This document shows positions 6,382 to 10,840 of a stretch of 10,840 bases of DNA, piece after piece. Source of the stretch: Leucobacter sp. (GTDB taxonomy: Bacteria; Actinomycetota; Actinomycetes; Actinomycetales; Microbacteriaceae); assembly GCA_012510755.1 (NCBI GenBank), contig JAAZHL010000266.1, positions 1 through 10,840 of the forward strand. The letters run 5' to 3'. Position 1 is the stretch's first letter. Every line of letters starts with the position of its first letter. The position numbers and the translations under genes are program-made. The notes under the pieces were generated by a model, which searched no databases, was not told the DNA's origin, and saw only the letters and a program-made list of their open reading frames with translations.

Positions 6382-7293
6382 ATGCTCGAACGCACAGGGC
6401 CGCGGTTTATAGGCGTACAGTTCGTTGCGCTCGCGTTGGCGTGGGGCTCCAGCTTTCTGTTTATCAAGATCGCACTTGAGGGTGTGAACCCTGCCCAGAT
6501 CATGCTCGCACGGTTGCTCTTCGGTGCCGCGCTGCTCACAGCGGTGATGCTCATCTCGCGTCGTGCATACCCGCGTGGCTGGCGAGTCTGGCGTTCGTTG
6601 TTGTTCATCTCGATCTTTCTCGCGGTCATTCCCTTCACCCTGTATGCGTGGGCGGGGCAGCATATTCCGTCTGGGTTATCAAGTATCTACAACGCGACCA
6701 CGCCGTTCGCCACCATGATCTTTGCGATGATGCTGCTGCCAGACGAGAAGCTAACGCGCGGCGGTGTGCTCGGGCTTATCGTTGGTTCGGTAGGTGTCGT
6801 TGTGATCGCAGCACCTTGGAATATTTCGTTTGAGGGCAGCGGCGCCGACCAGTTGCTCGCGCAACTCGCATGCCTGGGGGCGAATGCATGTTACGCGATC
6901 TCGTATGTGCTGCAACGCCGTCTGCTTCGTGGGGGCCAGTACGACCCCACGTCGATTGCAGCCAGCCAGATTCTGCTTGCCGCTTTGCTCGGACTGCTGC
7001 TGGCCCCGCTGATCGGTGGCCTCGAGCCCGTGCAACTGAGCGTGCCAGTGGTCGTCAGCCTTGCGCTGCTCGGCATGCTCGGCACCGGGTTGGCCTACAT
7101 CTGGGTGAATAACATCATTGTGACCTGGGGCCCAACGCCGGCTTCCACGGTGACCTATGTGACCCCGGTCGTTGGCGTCGTGCTCGGGATCGTGGTGCTC
7201 GGCGAAACACTGCATTGGAACGAACCGGTTGGGGGAGTGATCATTCTGCTCGGAGTGCTGCTCACGCAAGGCGTGCTGCGATCGCGCAGCTGA
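6382..7293 (+). CDS. EamA/DMT-family permease
   Basis: This 303-aa inner-membrane protein has the two-repeat EamA architecture and about ten hydrophobic helices. The first EamA repeat spans about 10-143. It opens with the family-typical LALAWGSSFLFIKIAL, then ARLLFGAALL (43-52), and the SIYNATTPFATMIFAMMLLPDEKLT stretch (101-125) before the helix that ends the repeat. The second spans about 160-298, with CYAISYVLQRRLL, the ASTVTYVTPVVGVVLGIVVLGE block (254-275) and a final helix. Members export amino acids, metabolites or other small molecules; the substrate cannot be told from sequence. It lies 57 nt after ackA and 69 nt before dnaX. It may be read through from pta-ackA, but no functional link is evident. 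ATG 6382 is preferred by its ribosome binding site; ATG 6370 and TTG 6346 remain possible. Confidence 0.9.
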   Translation: MLERTGPRFIGVQFVALALAWGSSFLFIKIALEGVNPAQIMLARLLFGAALLTAVMLISRRAYPRGWRVWRSLLFISIFLAVIPFTLYAWAGQHIPSGLSSIYNATTPFATMIFAMMLLPDEKLTRGGVLGLIVGSVGVVVIAAPWNISFEGSGADQLLAQLACLGANACYAISYVLQRRLLRGGQYDPTSIAASQILLAALLGLLLAPLIGGLEPVQLSVPVVVSLALLGMLGTGLAYIWVNNIIVTWGPTPASTVTYVTPVVGVVLGIVVLGETLHWNEPVGGVIILLGVLLTQGVLRSRS

Positions 7294-7329
7294 GCAGGCA
7301 CGATGGCTCGCGGTGTGTTCTTGTACGAG

Positions 7330-7360
7330 CACAATGTCAGCCGTCGCCGGTAGCATTGTG
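7330..7360 (+). repeat. Inverted repeat CACAATG/CATTGTG around the dnaX -10 region
   Basis: CACAATG at 7330-7336 and CATTGTG at 7354-7360 are perfect 7-bp inverted arms 17 nt apart. The right arm overlaps the candidate -10 box and ends just before the GTG start. It could be an operator for the dnaX promoter; a regulator is not identified. Confidence 0.4.
7351..7356 (+). promoter_or_regulatory. Candidate -10 box for a leaderless dnaX transcript
   Basis: TAGCAT at 7351-7356 fits TANNNT and stands 6 nt before the GTG start at 7363. There is no Shine-Dalgarno before that start. As with pta, the spacing suggests transcription beginning at or next to the start codon. No good -35 was found. Confidence 0.45.
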
Positions 7361-7362
7361 GC

Positions 7363-9594
7363 GTGGCTACCGCACTATATCGCCGTTATCGGCCAGAGGC
7401 ATTTGCCGAGATGATCGGCCAGGCTCACGTGACCGAGCCCTTGATGACGGCGCTGCGCGCTGAGCGCATCGGGCATGCCTATCTCTTTAGCGGGCCACGT
7501 GGCTGCGGCAAGACCACCTCGGCACGTATTCTGGCGCGCTGCCTGAACTGCGTGAACGGCCCCACTGACAACCCTTGCGGCACCTGCCCGAGTTGTGTCG
7601 AGGTGAGCCGCGACGGTGGGGGCTCGCTCGACGTGGTCGAGATCGATGCCGCGAGCCATGGCGGTGTTGACGATGCCCGCGATCTGCGCGAACGAGCCGT
7701 GTTTGCGCCGGCGCGCGATCGCTACAAGATCTTCATCATCGACGAGGCTCACATGGTGACGCCCGGCGGCTTTAACGCGCTGCTCAAGATTGTCGAAGAG
7801 CCGCCACCGCATGTGAAGTTTATTTTCGCGACTACCGAGCCAGAAAAGGTCATCGGCACGATTCGTTCGCGCACACATCACTACCCGTTTCGGTTGATTG
7901 CTCCGGGCACTTTGATCGATTATGTGCAGCAGTTGTGCGATAGCGAGAGCGTGGTTGTCGAGCCGGGGGTGCTGCCACTCGTGGTGCGCGCCGGCGGGGG
8001 CTCAGTGCGCGACACACTCTCGATTCTCGATCAGCTCATCGCGGGTAGCGAGAACGGCAATGTGTCACTTGCGAGAGCCACAGGTCTGCTCGGGTTCACG
8101 AGCACCGAACTCATTGATGAGGTAGTGCTCGCGCTGAGCTCGGGTGATCAAGCCGCGGCGTTTGGCGCCACCGACCGGGTAGTGCAAACCGGTCAAGACC
8201 CGCGTCGTTTCGTTGAAGATCTGCTTGAGCGGTTGAGAGACCTCATCATTATCGCCGCGACCTCGGTGCAGGGCGCCTCGGCAGTGTTTCGGGGGGTGCC
8301 AGAAGACCAGCTGCGCCGCATGTTTGAGCAGTCGCAGGCTTTCGCGCCGGGGCAGCTGTCGCGCATCGCAGATACGGTGAGCAACACACTCGACACGATG
8401 GTCGGTGCGACTGCACCGAGACTGCATCTCGAACTGATGATCGCGCGCGCACTGCTGGTGCAGGGGGCTGGGCAGAGTGGCTCTGCTGAGTCAAGTCATG
8501 TGTCAGCGCGAGGCCAGGTGCCAGCGGCTGCGGCTTCCAACCCCGTGCGCGGTGCAGCGGCAGAGCCGCAGCCTGCAGCTTCGTCACCCTCAGCGCAGGC
8601 GCAGCCACCGGCACCGGCACCGACACAAATGCAGGCACCGGCCCAGGAGCAGGCACCGGCCCAGATGCAGGCGCCGACTTCGACAGCAGCGCCAGCGCCT
8701 GCCCAGCCGCCCGGTGGCGTAAGCGGGGCAGCCAGCGCCTCTGGCGGCGCACCGCACAGCGCGACGGGCAGTGCGGCCCCCGCAGTCGATGTGATTGCCG
8801 CCATGCGCTCGGCGCGAGATTTTTTGAAGTCTGATGGTGCGGGGGCACAACGACCGCCGTTGGTGCCGCTGGGCGGCCATGCTCCTACTGCGCCTAGCGC
8901 GTCTACCGGGCACACCGTGCCCGAGTCGCAACCGCCGAACCCTGCGGCAGCTGAGCTTGAGTCGCCTTCATCTTTCGGTGAAGAATCACCTCACCTCGCT
9001 ACTGCTGAACCCGAGTCGTCTTCGTCATTCGGCGCGCAGTCACCGAACCTCACCCCTGCCGAGCAGGTCTCGCTGCATGAGCTGCTCGACATCTGGCCTG
9101 ACTTGCTCGACGAGCTGCTCGAACACGATCGTGACGCATGGAACGCCGTTCGCGCCGTGCAGCCACTCGAATTGCGGGGTGAAACGCTCGTTGTCGGAAT
9201 CAGCTCGGAGTCAGACCTGCAAACCTTCAAATCGGCTGGTGCGGGACCCCTGCGCGAAGCGATCGTTGGCGCTCTTGGTATGACGGTCAAATATCTGCCC
9301 CGCAAGGTAGCTCCAACTGAGCCACCTGCTGCCGCACCACAGGGCGACGCCGCACCTCCGGCGCCAGAGGAGCCCTCTTTAGCTGAACCACCATTTGAGC
9401 CCGAGCCTGAGCCGCAGCCTGAACCAGCACCCGAGCCTGAGCCGCAACCCGCACCAGCACCCGAGCCTGAGCCAGTGCAGACCCCGCGCGCTGACCCGCC
9501 AGGTTTCACACGCTACGGTGAATCTGTGGTGCGAGAAGTGCTGGGCGCTCGCTTCATTGAAGAACGCCCGCTGCCAGAAGGATTCATCCGGTAG
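7363..9594 (+). CDS. dnaX: DNA polymerase III subunit gamma/tau
   Basis: DnaX is the AAA+ clamp-loader subunit of the replicative polymerase. The protein has 743 residues. Residues 1-20 (ALYRRYRPEAFAEMIGQ) are the family opening and fix the GTG start. Walker A is GPRGCGKT (44-51). The zinc-binding cysteines are C63, C72, C75 and C78. Walker B is IIDEAH (125-130), sensor 1 is FATTE (155-159), the arginine-finger region is TIRSR (166-170), and sensor 2 is GGSVRDTLSILDQ (212-224). The collar domain continues to about 365. After that comes a long low-complexity tail (about 370-565) rich in Ala, Pro, Gln and Ser, then a folded segment at 566-649 (HELLDIWPDLLDELLEHDRDAW onward) that looks like a tau-type C-terminal domain. 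A Pro-Glu repeat and the ending RYGESVVREVLGARFIEE (716-735) follow; that ending is conserved in actinobacterial DnaX as I recall. No frameshift site for a separate gamma form was seen. recR follows after 70 nt. Confidence 0.96.
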   Translation: MATALYRRYRPEAFAEMIGQAHVTEPLMTALRAERIGHAYLFSGPRGCGKTTSARILARCLNCVNGPTDNPCGTCPSCVEVSRDGGGSLDVVEIDAASHGGVDDARDLRERAVFAPARDRYKIFIIDEAHMVTPGGFNALLKIVEEPPPHVKFIFATTEPEKVIGTIRSRTHHYPFRLIAPGTLIDYVQQLCDSESVVVEPGVLPLVVRAGGGSVRDTLSILDQLIAGSENGNVSLARATGLLGFTSTELIDEVVLALSSGDQAAAFGATDRVVQTGQDPRRFVEDLLERLRDLIIIAATSVQGASAVFRGVPEDQLRRMFEQSQAFAPGQLSRIADTVSNTLDTMVGATAPRLHLELMIARALLVQGAGQSGSAESSHVSARGQVPAAAASNPVRGAAAEPQPAASSPSAQAQPPAPAPTQMQAPAQEQAPAQMQAPTSTAAPAPAQPPGGVSGAASASGGAPHSATGSAAPAVDVIAAMRSARDFLKSDGAGAQRPPLVPLGGHAPTAPSASTGHTVPESQPPNPAAAELESPSSFGEESPHLATAEPESSSSFGAQSPNLTPAEQVSLHELLDIWPDLLDELLEHDRDAWNAVRAVQPLELRGETLVVGISSESDLQTFKSAGAGPLREAIVGALGMTVKYLPRKVAPTEPPAAAPQGDAAPPAPEEPSLAEPPFEPEPEPQPEPAPEPEPQPAPAPEPEPVQTPRADPPGFTRYGESVVREVLGARFIEERPLPEGFIR
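8631..8676 (+). repeat. 18-bp tandem repeat in dnaX
   Basis: GCAGGCACCGGCCCAG occurs at 8631-8646 and again at 8649-8664, with a partial third copy from 8667, an 18-bp period. It encodes a Met/Glu-Gln-Ala-Pro-Ala-Gln hexapeptide repeat in the disordered tail of DnaX. The period keeps the frame. Confidence 0.85.
8950..9057 (+). repeat. Two diverged 54-bp repeats in dnaX
   Basis: Two adjacent 18-codon units, 8950-9003 and 9004-9057, encode AELESPSSFGEESPHLAT and AEPESSSSFGAQSPNLTP. The DNA has diverged mainly at third positions while the Ser/Phe-Gly pattern persists, which suggests an old duplication under protein-level constraint. Confidence 0.75.
9401..9474 (+). repeat. 30-bp tandem repeat coding Pro-Glu in dnaX
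   Basis: CCGAGCCTGAGCC recurs exactly at 9401, 9431 and 9461, a 30-bp period, encoding PEPEPQPxPA decapeptides. This acidic, extended linker separates the folded tau-type segment from the conserved C-terminal end. Confidence 0.85.
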
Positions 9595-9645
9595 CGCTCG
9601 ATGACCCGCGCGCCGTGGTTGTCGGTGTTGCCGCCTACGCGCTAC
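9591..9645 (+). repeat. Inverted repeat spanning the dnaX-recR gap
   Basis: GTAGCGC (9591-9597, containing the dnaX TAG stop) and GCGCTAC (9639-9645) are perfect 7-bp inverted arms with 41 nt between them. They bracket nearly the whole intergenic space just ahead of the recR ribosome binding site. There is no T-tract, so it is not a clear terminator. Confidence 0.4.
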
Positions 9646-9652
9646 TGATGAG

Positions 9653-9658
9653 AAGGAG
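9653..9658 (+). promoter_or_regulatory. Strong Shine-Dalgarno of recR
   Basis: AAGGAG lies 6 nt before ATG 9665. It contrasts with the SD-less pta and dnaX starts and fits translation of recR from a dnaX-recR transcript. Confidence 0.7.
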
Positions 9659-9664
9659 AAGCGA

Positions 9665-10270
9665 ATGTACGACGGAATCGTGCAAGACCTCATTGACGAG
9701 TTCGGCAGACTGCCAGGCATCGGTCCGAAGTCAGCGCAGCGCATCGCTTTTCACATCTTGCAAACCCAAAGCTTCGATGTCTCGCGTCTCGCACAACTGC
9801 TCACTGAAGTGCGTGAGCGAGTGCACTTCTGCGACATGTGCGGCAACATTACCGAACAAGAGCGCTGTGCGATTTGTCGCGATCCTCGTCGAGATCACAC
9901 GCTCATCTGCGTCGTTGAAGAACCCAAAGACGTGGTCGCCATCGAACGAACCCGCCAGTTTCGCGGCCTCTACCATGTGCTTGGAGGCGCGATCAGCCCC
10001 ATCGATGGTATTGGGCCAGACGACCTCAGCATCACCGAACTGATGCGGCGGCTCACCCCCACAGCAGGGCAAGAGCCAGTGCGTGAGGTGATCCTCGCAA
10101 CCGACCCCAACCTCGAGGGCGAAGCAACCGCCACCTATCTCTCACGACTGCTGACCGCCATAGAGGTGCCGGTGTCAAGGCTCGCATCTGGCCTGCCCGT
10201 CGGCGGTGACCTCGAATTTGCAGACGAAGTGACACTCGGCCGCGCCTTCGAAGGCCGCACCAAAATGTAG
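9665..10270 (+). CDS. recR: Recombination mediator protein RecR
   Basis: RecR works with RecO (and RecF) to load RecA on SSB-coated gapped DNA during recombinational repair. The 201-aa length is standard. The N-terminal helix-hairpin-helix is LPGIGPKSAQRIAFHIL (16-32). The zinc finger has C56, C59, C68 and C71 (CDMC...CAIC). The Toprim domain runs from about 79 to 175, with CVVEEPKDVVAIERT and the acidic DPNLEGEATA motif (147-156). The end, ADEVTLGRAFEGRT, is the usual RecR C-terminus. It follows dnaX, as in many bacteria, but with no ybaB/ebfC gene between. A strong AAGGAG ribosome binding site supports the ATG. Confidence 0.97.
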   Translation: MYDGIVQDLIDEFGRLPGIGPKSAQRIAFHILQTQSFDVSRLAQLLTEVRERVHFCDMCGNITEQERCAICRDPRRDHTLICVVEEPKDVVAIERTRQFRGLYHVLGGAISPIDGIGPDDLSITELMRRLTPTAGQEPVREVILATDPNLEGEATATYLSRLLTAIEVPVSRLASGLPVGGDLEFADEVTLGRAFEGRTKM

Positions 10271-10341
10271 CGCAAACTACGCCGGCACAGCAGACTCTTC
10301 ACCTTCGCGTTACCTTTCGTACGCCTGCGGGCCACTCGCGC

Positions 10342-10371
10342 CTGGTCGTATGAACCTGGCCTATCGACCAG
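10342..10371 (+). repeat. Inverted repeat CTGGTCG/CGACCAG upstream of the lamin-tail gene
   Basis: Perfect 7-bp arms at 10342-10348 and 10365-10371 with a 16-nt loop. The right arm runs into the first base of the GAGGAG ribosome binding site, so an RNA hairpin here could affect initiation; a DNA operator is the alternative. The remainder of the 10271-10381 gap shows no clear promoter or terminator. Confidence 0.45.
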
Positions 10372-10376
10372 AGGAG
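10371..10376 (+). promoter_or_regulatory. Shine-Dalgarno that decides the lamin-tail gene start
   Basis: GAGGAG ends 2 nt before GTG 10379 and 5 nt before TTG 10382. The spacing favours the TTG, giving a signal peptide one residue shorter. Confidence 0.55.
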
Positions 10377-10381
10377 ACGTG

Positions 10382-10840
10382 TTGGTACACACCCGCAGAT
10401 TGGTGGCAGGGGGCGCGCTCGGCGCCCTCATCGCGACCACGTTCATTGCGCCTGTAGCGGCGCCCGCATTTGCTGCAGTGCTGCCAAGCACCAGCGTGAA
10501 AATCAACGAAGTCGTGACAAGCGGTGGTGACCCCGGCGACTGGATCGAATTTCTCAACACCGGCGGTGAACCCGTAAATCTCTCGGGCTTCATCGTGCGA
10601 GACGACAAAGATTCCAACGTGTTCACGTTTGCTGATGGCACGATCATCGCACCGGGCGAGTACTTGGTCATCGATGCAGTTGAAGACGGTGTCGGTGATT
10701 TTGACTTTGGTCTCGGCAAAGAAGATCAAGTACGTCTCTTTGACCCCGCCAACGTGCTGATCGACGAAGTCTCGTGGAGCGCACACGGCGCACCCTCGTG
10801 GGGTCGTCTCGACAGTGGTGAACTACAGCAGACCCTCGAA
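10382..10840 (+). CDS. Secreted lamin tail domain (LTD) protein, 3' partial
   Basis: The frame is open to the window end, giving 153 visible residues. Residues 1-31 form a signal peptide: a basic MVHTRR start, a hydrophobic core (LVAGGALGALIATTFIAPVAA), and an Ala-rich cleavage region (APAFA, before about residue 32). The mature part is a lamin tail domain: VKINEVVTSGG (39-49), DWIEFLNTGGEPVNLSGFIVRDD (53-75, the WIE-N-LSG pattern), an APGEYLVI strand (90-97), a long stretch ending VRLFD, and DEVSWSAHGAPSWGR (128-142). LTDs are Ig-like folds found in bacterial surface and secreted proteins, often joined to nuclease, phosphatase or other domains that would lie past the window end. The partner domain, and hence the function, cannot be seen. 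The start is TTG 10382 by ribosome-binding-site spacing; GTG 10379 is the alternative. Confidence 0.85.
   Translation, partial: MVHTRRLVAGGALGALIATTFIAPVAAPAFAAVLPSTSVKINEVVTSGGDPGDWIEFLNTGGEPVNLSGFIVRDDKDSNVFTFADGTIIAPGEYLVIDAVEDGVGDFDFGLGKEDQVRLFDPANVLIDEVSWSAHGAPSWGRLDSGELQQTLE

Noticed and set aside
9601..9648. 15-codon mini-ORF (ATG to TGA) between dnaX and recR
   Set aside because: There is no ribosome binding site, no similarity to YbaB and it is too short to support; kept only as part of the gap description.
9591..10273. GTAGCGC following both the dnaX and recR stops as a shared signal
   Set aside because: It is two copies of a 7-mer that includes the stop codon; chance is the simplest explanation.
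10267..10280. GTAG-CGCAAA-CTAC hairpin just after recR as a terminator
   Set aside because: The stem is only 4 bp and no T-tract follows.

Overview
The window is an actinobacterial chromosome segment, about 60 % GC by eye. Every supported gene is on the + strand. The organism is probably a member of the Micrococcales, and Microbacteriaceae-like is my best guess. The evidence is GTG/TTG start codons, a small SRP RNA of actinobacterial style, a long-form phosphate acetyltransferase, a DnaX with a long Pro/Ala/Gln/Glu-rich tail, and two genes (pta, dnaX) that look leaderless. The family-level placement is inference from gene style and is not proven.

Layout. (1) 1-1883: a two-gene membrane operon made of a DUF5819-type protein (5' end outside the window) and an HTTM-domain integral membrane protein, with overlapping stop and start. 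The HTTM protein starts with a hexanucleotide-encoded Gln-Ala tract. (2) 1988-2078: the 4.5S/SRP RNA gene, supported by a fold I traced by hand. (3) 2107-2961: a PPK2-family polyphosphate kinase whose real start lies just downstream of the SRP RNA. (4) 3009-6324: pta-ackA, the phosphate acetyltransferase/acetate kinase operon, with a promoter-like box placed for a leaderless transcript and short direct repeats upstream. (5) 6382-7293: an EamA-family (DMT) permease. (6) 7363-10270: dnaX (Pol III gamma/tau) followed by recR, without the ybaB/ebfC gene that often sits between them. (7) 10382-end: the start of a secreted lamin-tail-domain protein, cut by the window end.

How the genes fit together. 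pta and ackA interconvert acetyl-CoA, acetyl phosphate and acetate with ATP. The neighbouring PPK2 interconverts polyphosphate and nucleotides, so the 2.1-6.3 kb block is a phosphoryl-transfer and energy block. dnaX and recR are a replication/repair pair. The first and last genes concern the cell envelope. Most genes are ordinary housekeeping. The only genuinely uncharacterised unit is the DUF5819-HTTM pair. Other points of interest are regulatory or structural: the leaderless starts, inverted repeats near starts, repeat arrays in DnaX, and the missing ybaB. No mobile element, CRISPR array or tRNA was seen, and no stretch over 300 bases lacks a gene.
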